A DNA stretch of 64,000 nucleotides, from positions 86,528,311 through 86,592,310 of the forward strand of contig OY282560.1 of assembly GCA_958295665.1 (NCBI GenBank). Reading direction: 5' to 3'. Positions 47,731-57,979 of this stretch are shown in pieces. Under the pieces are notes generated by a model. It did not search any database. It saw only the letters and a program-made list of their open reading frames with translations, and was not told the origin of the DNA. This DNA comes from Tipula vernalis (taxonomy: Eukaryota; Arthropoda; Insecta; Diptera; Tipulidae). The stretch's first letter is position 1; each line of letters begins with the position of its first letter. Made by a program: the position numbers and the translations under genes.

Positions 47731-48050
47731 TATCTTGATATATTGAAAACTGGTATAGTGACCCTTTAGCCCGCTCTCCACTGGCCAGCCAATATAGAAA
47801 CACAGAAACACGGAATTTTATTTAAAATTTGAAACCTTTAAAAGTTTGATGTTGAGCGAAGAGACCGCAAATTTTATTAAGCGAATTAACAGACACTCAA
47901 GTGTTTGCAGATATAAGCATTATCATTAGCAAATATATGCTTGTAAATTTCAGTTTTGTTATAGTTTCTTGTTACCTACCAATAAAATAAAAATAATACT
48001 ATAACAAACCTTCACAAATTAAATATACATATAAAAAGTTCAGTTTGGTA
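47731..48050. repeat. Noncoding flank shared with 6666-6950
   Basis: Parallel to the Harbinger copy A flank. It then passes directly into TTGAATACTTTTAACC (48058), where copy A instead carries the mariner relic first. Confidence 0.7.
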
Positions 48051-48057
48051 TAAGACA

Positions 48058-48160
48058 GTTGAATACTTTTAACCTAGTGACATCTATTTAAATATTGCAT
48101 GAATTACTGGGTCTCACAAAAGTTTAGTTTGAAAAGTTATCTGAGGCACACAGCATAAGG
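48058..48160. repeat. Short dispersed repeat, copy 4
   Basis: TTGAATACTTTTAACCTAG...GTTTAGTTTGAAAAG...GAGGCACACAGCATAAGG, matching 8253-8335 and the right part of 11306-11398. Confidence 0.72.
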
Positions 48161-48173
48161 CATTAAATAATAA

Positions 48174-48576
48174 TGTGAGGGTGACACCTAGTGCGTAATA
48201 GAATAAGTTAAATTAATAGCTCAATGTTTTACTGTACTAAAATGGAATTTTCCATGATAAAATTGTTCTAAATGTTTCTATGCTATTATAACTGGAAAAG
48301 TCATGAGCTTTCTAGAAATTTGGTTTGTATATATAAAAAGGCGAACGAAGTCGAATTGGATTATTCGAATTTGGAACGCGATAGTGTAAAAATTAAAAAG
48401 TGTGAAATAAAATTTATAAGTGTACAGTAAAAGTGTGTAAATAATTTATATAAAGTGATTTTGTGAATTAAAATTAATAAATTGTTTTATAAATTCGTTG
48501 TTGAAAAATTGAATTGTTTTTGTTTTATTCACAATCCAGTGATACGAACCTTAATTGACAAGGCAAAAACGTAACA
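48174..48576 (+). mobile_element. Solo LTR F
   Basis: TGTGAGGGTGACACCTAG...AAAAACGTAACA. Compared with LTR D it lacks about 45 bp in the transcribed region (GATTAAAAAGTG... shortened). The TATA-like TATATATAAAAA is near 48330. Flanks are ATAA and ATAT, an imperfect duplication. Confidence 0.85.
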
Positions 48577-49852
48577 ATATTTTAAAAAAATATACTAGAA
48601 ATGAGTTATATCCTAATTTTTTTTTTTTTTTTTAATTAGTTAACAATAATGACTGCCCTTCAGTGGCGTAATTTGCTACCCGCAGCACCTGCAGGCGCGG
48701 GGGGCCCACGAGATTTATCAGACGTTTGAATATTAGTTCAAAATCAAGATTAGATAGATGGTAGCTCAAATTAAGCTTAAAATAGACGACCCTTTCAAAT
48801 TTGCAGAACAGAACATTTCTAGAAAGGTTGGCATGAAGCAATGCAATGTGCAGGTGGTTTTCAAAGACGGATCTGTAGCCGCCCGTCCTCGATTTGGCTA
48901 CCCCAGACGTAAAGTAGGACGGTAAAAAATAAATCAATAAATCAAACAAACAAACATTTCTAGAAAATGTTGAAAATGCAACCTTTTACAAGGCAAGTTT
49001 TGATTAGAAAAGGTTGAATTTCTTTTGCAAAAGTTAAATTTTATTTGAAAAAGGATGATCTGATTTGTTAAAAGGAGTTAATACTAATCTTAAAAACAAT
49101 AAATTGTTGAAACTATCTTCCTAGAAAAATACCTAACCGTGACGGCAAACAATTTCTTGTTTCCCTCGTTAGGAGCGCCTTTGTCTTTAGAAAGCGGATT
49201 CAACGGATACTTGAGCCAAAGCAGTCAGTCTCTACAATGAATTCGAATCTTTTTTACTACCGGTAAATGGTTAATAAAAGTTAAATTTACCGGTAAACTA
49301 GGTAAAATCGGTTTATTTTGAAAAACTATTTCAAATATAAGGAAGATGGAAATTCCAAATTAACTTTGGCTTCTTTTTGGCGAGTTCTTCTGTTTCATAT
49401 CGCCTTGTTTGGGATTTCATGTTTTAATCACTTTTTAAAATTTCTCGAGATTATGGCGGCGTAGCATGGAAATGGGTTGCATGATGTTCGAGATTTAATT
49501 GGTGTTTCGGAAAAGTCAGGTTCTTGATATTTTCGAGGTTATTCGAGTATGTTTGAGATTGTAGGGTGTATTTGATGGTTCGATGTTACTCGATAATCTT
49601 AGAGCCTATTCGAAGAAAATTATTGTTCAATATTTATGATATTATCCGTTACTGCTTGCTTAGTAGTATTAGTAACATTAAATTACTTGACAAATAATTC
49701 GATCTTTAAATGAATTTTCGAAATTTTTACGAGTTTTTTAGATGTTGGCAGGCTTTCCAAAATTACTCATTAATATCCAAATTTTTCGGTATTATTGAAA
49801 TTGATCGAAATCAATCGAGATTCACATAACTTAGAGATTATTCGGTTTTTTC

Positions 49853-50098
49853 GAGAATTTTAAAGATTTTCAAATTTATTCGAATTTTGTTAGGCAATGT
49901 TCTGCGCTTAGCTTTGAGTTGTGGGAATTTGCAGAGGTACACATATTTATTCTGAATCGTGATAGTAGATTTTTCGAGATTATACCAAAATATCGATAGT
50001 TCTTCAATTTCCTAGGTTATTCGAAATTATTCAAGAATGTCCAGGTTATTTACGTTTTACATGGTAAAATATGGTATTTGAGAACTTTTTAGAATATT

Positions 50099-50104
<6 letters not shown>
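49853..50104. repeat. 252-bp direct repeat flanking the LOA LINE, left copy
   Basis: Identical to 53216-53467 except one base (A versus G in CCAAAATRTCGATAG). It ends exactly where the T-run of the LINE begins. Confidence 0.95.
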
Positions 50105-50134
<30 letters not shown>

Positions 50135-53100
50135 CGTCCCTGCCCAAAAGCGGCTAGCACTACGACCTAAAAGATCTTTTGTGCTGTTGGGTACTGTTAC
50201 TCCAGGAGCTTCTCCACCTCTCTAATAAAGGCGAGAATGCTGTTTATAGAGGCCAATTTACATTTCTCCGGGGTCAGATACCTCTCTTCAAAATGAATCC
50301 ACCTCCGTGTGCACAGAGCAACACACTCACATAGTATGTGTTCTGCGGTTTCTGTCTCTTCCAAACAGAGTCGGCACTCCGTCTCTGTGGACAGGTTCAT
50401 TTTGTTCAAATGATATCTCAGGTTACAGTGACCTGAGAGAAAACTCACAAGTTTCCTAATATTTTCTTTGCTGAAATTGATCGCCAAATTTTTGTGGTGA
50501 AATGGTCTGATCAAAGATTTGGCTTGTCTAAGGCCGGGAATACAGTTCCAATAAGTCAAGCACTGTATTTTTTCCCATTTACTGATTGTGTAGGTTGCAG
50601 AAGCCCACGGGATACCACAAAAAGGCTCAGGGCCAATGAGTGTAGTCGACGAGCCTGCCCGTGCAAGTTCGTCGGCTATCTCATTTCCAGTGATGCCCAT
50701 GTGACCAGGCACCCACCACAACCTTACTTTGTTTTGACAAGAGAGAGATTGTAGCAGTTTATAACAACTTTGAACCGACTTGGAAACCAAGCAGTTAGAA
50801 GCCAATGCTTTCAGTGCTGCTTGGCTGTCAGACAAAATGTGGATGGATGCGCCTTTAAGACCTTTGGTCATAATAATAGAGGCGCAGATTTCGATGGCGT
50901 GAATTTCGGCTAGAAAAACACTGGGGTAAGTACCCAGTGATTTCGATATTTTGTGATTGGGTCCAAAGACACCAATGCCGACTCCACTATCCATTTTTGA
51001 TCCATCAGTGTACCAGACTAGGCTGTTAGGTTCCATCTGCGGTAACCCAGTATCCCAGTCTGTTCTATCGGGGATTGTTACCACGAAATTCCTGCCAAAG
51101 CAGAGTTCTTTCGGCATAACGTCCGGGACACTAAAAAACATATTCAGGTCTGGAAGTTCATTCAAAATGTCCAGGTGACCCATATGGTCATCATGACTGT
51201 ATTGATTCACGAGCTTCAATCTAGCTGCACAGGTAGCAGCTGATTTTTTGACGTGGATATGAAGTGGAGTGAGCCCGATGAGAGCTTCCATTGCCGCCGT
51301 AGGGCAGGTGCGTATAGCACCTGTAATTCCGAGACATGCTAGTCTCTGTAATGAGGTCAGCTTGTTCATAATAACTTTTTGCTGTACCTTAGGCCACCAA
51401 ACTATTGCCCCATATGTTACAATTGGCCTCACTATCATGATGTACATCCAGTAGATCATTTTTGAGTTCAGGCCCCATGTCCTGCCGAACATACGCCGGC
51501 AGGCCCACATGGCCCTGGCCGCGCGTTCGGTAGTTGAAGTAATATGAGAGTTCCAAGTTAGTTTCTTATCTAGGACAACACCCAGATATTTGACTTCATT
51601 GGAGTATCCGATATTTATATTATTAAGACTAATTGAACCAAGGTTCAAATTACGTCTTTTGGTGAAGGGCACCAGGACTGTTTTGCTAGGGTTAATCGAA
51701 AGGCCCTCCCCAGTGCACCAATTCGAAATAACAAGCAAAGCCTGTTGCATGCTGGCGGACATCGTACGTTCATGCCCTCCAGAGACTATGATAACCAAAT
51801 CGTCCGCATAACCAATGGCATCGTACCCAAGTAGATGTAAATTATCAAGCAACTCGTCGATCACGAGTGACCACAGCAAAGGGGACAGGACACCGCCCTG
51901 CGGACACCCTCTTGCTGCCGTAATCGTGACTGACTCATTACCTAATTTAGATGTAATCTTCCTACTAACCAACATGGAACTAATCCAGTGGTTAGTCGGA
52001 TCGTCAATACCTCTACGCTTGATTGCCCTAGCAATTGAGTCGTATCCAGTATTGTCAAAAGCTCCCTCAATATCCAGAAATGCACACAGAGCAATTTCTT
52101 TCGAGCGATAGGCTGCTTCAATCTTGGTGACAAGTAGATGCAGCGCACCCTCTGTGGATTTGCCTTTCCTATAGGCGAATTGATTTGGATTTAGAGGTCT
52201 GGTTGCAGTTAACCAGTCTCTGATATGAAGATCTATAAGTCGTTCCATGGTTTTGAGAAAAAACGATGTAAGACTGATAGGTCGAAAGGACTTAGGAAGT
52301 TCACATGGCCGATTGCCAGGCTTTGGGATAAAAACCACGCTTACTTGACTCCAAGCCTGTGGTATGTGACCCCAATTGAAGCTAGTTCTAAACAAGGCCA
52401 CCAGAGCAGGGGTAATCAAGTCCAGGCCCCTTTGAAGGAGGGCTGGGAAGATTCCATCCCCTCCTGGAGCCTTGAAAGGCTGAAAAGAGTTAATGGCCCA
52501 TTTGACTTTATCCGGAGTAAAAAGCTTACCGGATAAACTATTAACCCAACCCATATTTACACCCATGTGTGTACCAGATATGGAGTTAGTGATTGTATTT
52601 GTGTCGCAAACAGTGCAGCCCGGAAAGTGCACTTGAAGCAGGGTTTCGAGCGACTCTTTGCGACCTGATGTATAACTACCATCGGATTTCAGAAGAAGCC
52701 CAATCCCGTTGGACTGATCTTTAGCTAGAACTTTATGGAGTCGAGCAGCTGTAGGTATATCCTCGATATTTCCACAGTTTTTCCTCCACGTGAGGCGTTT
52801 GGAACGCCTTAGTTCTGTGTTGTAACTGGTTAGGGCTTGCCTATATTCATTCCACTCATTGGAATGCTTTGCCCTATTAAATAATTTCCTAACCTTCTTA
52901 CGAAGTTTAGCCAGCTGTTCGTTCCACCATGGAACTTTGCGATTAACCACAACGTTACGCACCACACAGCTGCTTTCGTAGGAAGATAGGAGCACGTCAT
53001 TAAGCAGACCAGCTGCGGTTTCTAGGTCACTAATTGAACTCAAAGATGTTGGCAGCATGTCTGCTTTGATAAATAAAATATCCCTATATGTTTTCCAATT

Positions 53101-53215
53101 TGTAAAACAAGGGATACGACGCTCTGTTGCCTGTATGATCACTCCCGGTATATCGAACCTGATGTACATGTGGTCCGACAGAGAAGCTTCGCTTGAAACA
53201 TGCCAGTTTGCAACA
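50105..53215 (-). mobile_element. LOA-clade non-LTR retrotransposon, 5'-truncated, intact ORF
   Basis: A LINE inserted on the minus strand. The 3' poly(A) is the 30-base T-run at 50105-50134, after a 62-bp 3' UTR. The 5' end stops at 53215 inside the endonuclease domain, just upstream of its SDH motif, so most of the endonuclease and any ORF1 are missing. It is bounded on both sides by the 252-bp direct repeat. The intact frame, near-identical flanks and long A-tail all suggest a recent insertion. No other copy is in the window. Confidence 0.92.
50197..53215 (-). CDS. LOA LINE ORF2: endonuclease C-term, RT, RNase H, zinc knuckle
   Basis: The longest open frame in the window: 990 codons from an internal Met at 53169, and open upstream to the truncation, where the endonuclease end SLSDHMYI is visible. 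Numbering from that Met: the RT spans about 220-500 with FLDIEGAFD (catalytic D366), CPQGGVLSPLLW (422-433) and GYADDLVII (453-461, Asp pair 456/457). RNase H spans about 717-840 with YTDGSK (D722), AEIHAIE (E755), LSDSQAA (D781) and GHMGITGNEIAD (H823, D833). A CX2CX8HX4C zinc motif follows (C932, C935, H944, C949). RNase H plus these RT motifs fit the LOA clade (Lian/Bilbo/Baggins type); R1 or I would be alternatives. All catalytic residues are present, but without the endonuclease it should not mobilise itself. Confidence 0.9.
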
Positions 53216-53467
53216 GAGAATTTTAAAGATTTTCAAATTTATTCGAATTTTGTTAGGCAATGTTCTGCGCTTAGCTTTGAGTTGTGGGAATTTGCAGAGG
53301 TACACATATTTATTCTGAATCGTGATAGTAGATTTTTCGAGATTATACCAAAATGTCGATAGTTCTTCAATTTCCTAGGTTATTCGAAATTATTCAAGAA
53401 TGTCCAGGTTATTTACGTTTTACATGGTAAAATATGGTATTTGAGAACTTTTTAGAATATTTAAGAT
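53216..53467. repeat. 252-bp direct repeat flanking the LOA LINE, right copy
   Basis: Starts GAGAATTTTAAAGATTTTC directly at the LINE's 5' truncation point; 251 of 252 bases match 49853-50104. Confidence 0.95.
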
Positions 53468-53979
53468 ACTTTGAAAATTCGACATTTTTGAGATTATTTG
53501 GAACTGCTTGATAGTTTTCAAATTATATTCGAAATTTGTGATGCTTTGTTGATATATTTAGAAAACGACAAAGCATTGAGTTGATTGCAGGAAATTTCGT
53601 TTTATTTGAAGCCATTGAACTGAATCACGTTCTATATCGTATATTCTCTCGAAATTAGATACTTTTAATTATTGCGAGGCTGGAAATTACGAAGAAATAT
53701 GATTTTAACTAAAACATTTACTTGTTCATAGGTACAAGAAGCATTTTACGTAGTTATGCCACTGCTGTCCTTCTTATGATTTCAATTAAATTTATTTTAA
53801 TTTGTTATTTTGCTTAAAACAAGACAATTTGCATAGTTAATATTACGTACCTGGCCAGTTAAATAAACGAAATGTTACAAATGGCTTTGAGCAAAATAAA
53901 AGTCATTTAACTAATTACAACTTAACTAAAAATTTGCTTATGTTTTTGGTAGCCGTGTTTTTTTAAAAAACTACTTTAT

Positions 53980-54530
53980 ATTCTTGGGTGGTTTTGCTGT
54001 TTCTTCCAAATGTACCGTGATTTATTTATGGCGTGATCCGTTGGCGTGTCTTTTCTTTATATTTTGAATGTGTGCTTATTGTCAAGTCTAAGAAATTAAT
54101 AAATTTTTTTGTCTCTGATTTTATAGAGTAAATTTTATGTTCGGACGTTTTTTGTTCATGTTCTGGTGAAAATTACTTAGTTGTCTCTTTATACTGGTAA
54201 ATAGTATTAGAATATCGTTCATGTACCTGGGCCGGTACCTGATTATTTGGGTTCCTGATAGATGGTTACCCATTCGAAGTCCATCAGTCTCTGAATATAA
54301 TTTGTTGTTGTGTTGAAAATAGTTTTGTTCTATGGTTGCTGTGATTAGAGTGAAATTTTCCTCAATTTTTTTTTCTTGTGTCCATTTTTCTGTAACAGTT
54401 CCTTAGTTATTTGAATTATTTCTTGAGTTGGTATGTCGATTGATGCTAATTTCGCTGTAGGTGGTATATCTATTGATTCTATTTTGTTAATTAGTTCAAT
54501 GTTATTTCTGAAGGAAGTTAGGTTGCACAA
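53980..54530 (-). pseudogene. Penelope-like element RT relic
   Basis: Minus-strand frames resemble Penelope-like RT: NLTSFRNNIELINKIES, ASIDIPTQEIIQITKELL, then EQNYFQHNNKLYSETDGLRMG (family TDGLPMG), HLSG, and IIRYRPRYMNDILILF where the catalytic YVDD-type motif has become YMND (54213-54224). It ends with KKFINFLDLTIS. A deletion has removed the residues between HLSG and the catalytic strand, and a stop at about 54130 breaks the frame. No GIY-YIG endonuclease is seen. Penelope-like elements are retroelements separate from LINEs and LTR elements; this one is inactive. Confidence 0.75.
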
Positions 54531-54557
54531 TTTTTCGATAATTTGAAATTGTAACGG
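54519..54557. repeat. 39-bp direct repeat at the gypsy element's left edge
   Basis: TAGGTTGCACAATTT...AAATTGTAACGG, 37 of 39 bases identical to 57941-57979. It could be the overlap of two truncated LTRs or a duplicated piece of the Penelope-like reading frame, which stays open through it. Confidence 0.85.
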
Positions 54558-57500
54558 AAAACGTATATTGGGTACAGTACCCCTGGCTAGACGAAAGTCG
54601 GTGTTTATTTACATCTCCCCGGGAAACGCACATTTCGACCGGATCGAGTGACTTTCGTCGATTCTGGTACCGTTGTAATAGTAGCCGGTACGTTTGTTGT
54701 TTCTTCTTGTGTTGTCGGTCCCACCTTCGCCGTTGATTTGGATCTGTCGGTGTCGGTATACTACTTATCAGCAGATAAGCTGGCTTAAGATGATCAATTG
54801 TAACGTTCACTTCGCGATTAGGCAACCGCACGCGTAAATATTTTGGCATTCGTGCAAGCATCTCGAATGGACCATTGTACGGATGCATCAGGCTCGGGCG
54901 AACCGAAACGTCTCGCAGAAATACGTGGATCGCTGTTTTCTTCGATGGCTGCTCGTCGAAAAATTCACCTGGAATGCGAAGCGTTATACCGAAAACGAGT
55001 TCGGTCGGTGTTACCTTTAAATCCTCTATATACGTTGATCGAAGGCCGAAGAGAATTGTTGGTAAATGCGTCGTCCGTTTCTCAGTGTTCGTTGAGCTGC
55101 AATGTCGAGTTCCCAGAGTTCTCATCAGCTCGTCGAAAAGGTGCAACTCGAGCTGAGAACCTTGGTCGGTAGTGATTGCTTTTGGCACACCATATTTTGC
55201 TATCCAGCCCGAAATAAGTACGCTTGCGACTGTTGGTGCTGACATATCGGGAATTTGAATCGCTTCTGGCCAACGTGTGAAACGATCTATTATCGTCAAA
55301 CAGTAGCGATTTCCTTCGGATAGTGGGAACGGTCCGACTAGATCTTTATTAATGTGAGCAAATCGCTCGGTCGGAGCGTCGAATCTCTCCAGCTCCGAAT
55401 GCGTGTGACGTCCAATTTTTGCGCGTTGGCATTTTAAGCAGCTGCAAACAAATTTCGCAACATCTGATTGAATGCCTGGCCAAACGAAGTGTTTTGTCAT
55501 CAATGTAGCCGTGGCTCGTTATTACCTTCCGCCAGTAGAGATTTTATTTCAGCTTCGTTTCTCTGGTTATCCGCCAATTTCTCGTAATTGATTTCCGCAC
55601 TCGAGTGGATACTTTCTATGCGTGATAAAAGATCAGCCGTTACATTTTCAGAGCTCTTTACGTCTATGCGAAGGCAAATGTAAGCGGCTTATAATCGGTG
55701 TAGATGTGACAACTTCTTCCTTGCAGCATGAATTTGAAATGTTTAATGGCCAAATACATTGCTGTGAGCTCACGATCATACGTGCTGTATCGAAGTTGTG
55801 CTTTGTCGAATTTTTTGAGAAAAAACCTAACGGTTGAAGGCCTTTGTTGACGACTTGATGAAGTACAGCCGCGATGTCGGAAGCGTCGACATTCAACGAA
55901 AGCTCTGCCGTTTTTGATGGATGAGCGAGTAAAGCAGTGTTGTACAAATCGAGTTTGCACTTATCAAATGCATTCCTCGCTTCGTCCGTCCACGATAACA
56001 GAAAAATCAATGAATCATTTCCAGTAATTTAACTTGAGTATCTATGGCCTTTAGTAAAAACTTGCGATAATAGTTGATTGTCGCCAAAAAAACTTTTTAG
56101 TTGATTTACCATTGTCGGAAGTGGAAATTATTTGATGGCTTCGATTTTGTCGGGCAGTGGCAAAATTCCTTCGGTTGAAACGCAATGTCCAAGAAAATGA
56201 ATCTCTCTATTGTTTCAAGCGCCCAAAAACGATTCGCAAGTGTTCCTGGTGCTCTTCGGACGTTGTCGAGGCGATGCACAAATCGTCGATGTGCGCATAC
56301 ACAAAATCGAGATCGTGGCAAACTTCGTGAATTAATCGCTGGAAAGTTTTGTGTAGCGTTGCGTAGACCAAACGTCATAACCTTAAACTTGAAGAGTCCG
56401 AACGGCGTGACTAGAACCTAATGGAAAGCTTTTTGCAAGTCGATATTCGAAAAAATGGGTTTTCCTTGCAAATTGCCAACGAAATCGTTCACATACGGAA
56501 TTTGGTAGCGATCCGGAACTGTAATGGCATTTAAAGCGCAATAATCACCGCACGGGCACCTTGATCCATCGGGCTTCTTCACCATGTGCAGCGGGCTTAC
56601 CCAACTACTGCTTGATGGTCGACAAATTCCGGCTTTCATCAATAATTCGAATTCATTTCGTGCTTTTTCGAGTTTCTCGGACTCCAATCGTCGAGGTCAA
56701 CCATATATAGGATGTCCTGCCGTGATAATTCGATGCACTATAACGGTAGAAATTTCTCTGCCTGGCAATGGAAATATCGTAATTTGCTTGAATTGTTCTG
56801 AATTGTTACAGTAGACCAGCGTAATTCAAATCCAACTGGTACTATTCGGTCGTCTCGTCGACGGTGATGCGAATATAATTTGAATTCAGGCCAGTGAGCG
56901 GGTCGAATATTGTTTTCCATTCAAATCGATTAGCAATCCGTAGTTTGTAATGAAATCTGCACCGAAGATTGAAGTTGTTAGGTCTGCGATTAAAAACGTC
57001 CATGTGAAGTCACGTCGTAATCTAAGGTTTATCTTCAGTGTTGTAGTACCAAACATTTTGATTCTGCTGACCAACTGCGTGGCATGACTGATACATCGGC
57101 ATCTGTATCAATCAAAAATCCGATGTTCGTAGTATTGTCGTAAATGTTCAGTCGATTAATGAATTTGGATTTAGGGTGTTCGTTATTGTAAATATCTCCC
57201 TTTCGTATCTCTTATCTTAATCAAACACATTTATCTATACATTTACATTTACTGATATCTTATTATTTTATTTTACGACTCTTACGTCTTTACTCTTTCG
57301 CGGTCAACCATCCCTCCATTCAACTTCTTCTCTTTATTGGCTGCGTTCATGCATACACACGATGTGCGTTTATGCATTCATACAGTTATCTAAATCCGAC
57401 GCAGGCTGTTGGGTTCATTTACTATTTGACTGGGCGGGATTCGTAGCGTCAAAATTGCACGGCTTGCGGCAACGGTTTACTTTAGTGTCAAACTTCCACT

Positions 57501-57940
57501 GAAACCAACAATTTGGATGCTCCGAACCGTTTGGATAGCTATCAGATTTTATTATCCGTTGTAACGTTGCTAGCTTGGAACCAGAATTCTAGGCTTACAA
57601 AAATATAGTTGCGTGTTGTTTAGACAGTCTCGGCATTGGCAAACGTGGAATAGTAGCATTTCCGTCTATAGAGACGGTGGGCGCCTCTTTGTTATCTTCG
57701 TCATTGACACCCATTTGAGTTTTTTCACTTATTTTTCACTTTCGCGTGTTTTAATCACGTCGGGGTCACCACTTTGGAATTAAAACAATATTTATTTTAA
57801 TTTTATTTTAACCTCCAAAAAATTTGTGCAGCACGTTTTTTTCTCATCCGTCTCTTCTGCTAATTTCGATCTGACTGATTTTTAATTTTTTTAACATGGC
57901 GTCAGGCGTCACTTGTTTACCACTGTTGATATTTTTATTG
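54558..57940 (-). pseudogene. CsRn1-clade Ty3/gypsy retrotransposon, decayed
   Basis: Reading leftward from the 5' side: tRNA-Trp primer site; a 39-codon gag start (AUG 57714, stop 57595); a gag zinc motif CWFQ...CRKPC (57464-57530); protease (57120-56890) with DTDAD instead of DTGAD and later FGADFITNYGLLID; RT (56687-56100) with VKKPDGS and NIDLQKAFH; RNase H (56010-55650) with NVDASDIA and TDYKPLTF; integrase (55503-54560) with a Cys pair, DRFTRWPEA, TTDQGSQ and a GPF module ending VTIDHLKPAYLL. Most of gag is deleted. RT is broken in several frames, and the integrase lacks the HPQANG...ER block holding its catalytic Glu. The tRNA-Trp primer and CHCC-type gag motif are hallmarks of the CsRn1 clade. 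Confidence 0.88.
57753..57771 (-). promoter_or_regulatory. Primer-binding site for tRNA-Trp
   Basis: Read on the minus strand the site starts TGGTGACCCCGACGTGATT, complementary to the 3' end of insect tRNA-Trp (…AATCACGTCGGGGTCA-CCA, from memory) over 19 bases. It lies between the putative 5' LTR and the gag start, as expected for minus-strand DNA priming. Confidence 0.85.
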
Positions 57941-57979
57941 TAGGTTGCACAATTTGTCGATAATTTAAAATTGTAACGG
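57772..57979 (-). mobile_element. Probable partial 5' LTR of the CsRn1-like element
   Basis: The ~200 bp immediately upstream (element sense) of the primer site should be the 5' LTR. It has no complete partner: only the outer 39 bp recurs at 54519-54557. The integrase side may retain the LTR's start (from about 54614, TGTAAATAAACACC after a GGGGAGA purine tract). If so, the 5' LTR lost its first part and the 3' LTR lost its last part. Confidence 0.5.

Larger units (their letters stand above)
48661..53764. mobile_element. hAT-like non-autonomous element, host of the LOA LINE
   Basis: The left end CAGTGGCGTAA (48661) and the inverted right end CAGTGGCATAACTA (53764) are followed by near-identical 8-bp flanks CTGCCCTT (48653-48660) and CTGTCCTT (53765-53772). 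CAG-starting TIRs with 8-bp duplications fit hAT. Without the LINE and its duplicated flank the element is about 1.7 kb. Its body is dominated by degenerate TTCGAGATTATTCGAA-like words and has no transposase. A second copy starts at 62692. Confidence 0.82.

Noticed and set aside
50494..52536. Several plus-strand frames of 60-103 codons
   Set aside because: All lie opposite the intact LOA ORF and are antisense shadows of its codons.
54843..55172. Plus-strand frames of 93-109 codons
   Set aside because: They are antisense to the integrase frame of the CsRn1-like relic.
57753..57771. Possible tRNA-Trp gene fragment
   Set aside because: Only the 3' end of the tRNA is matched, no cloverleaf surrounds it, and its position fits a primer-binding site.
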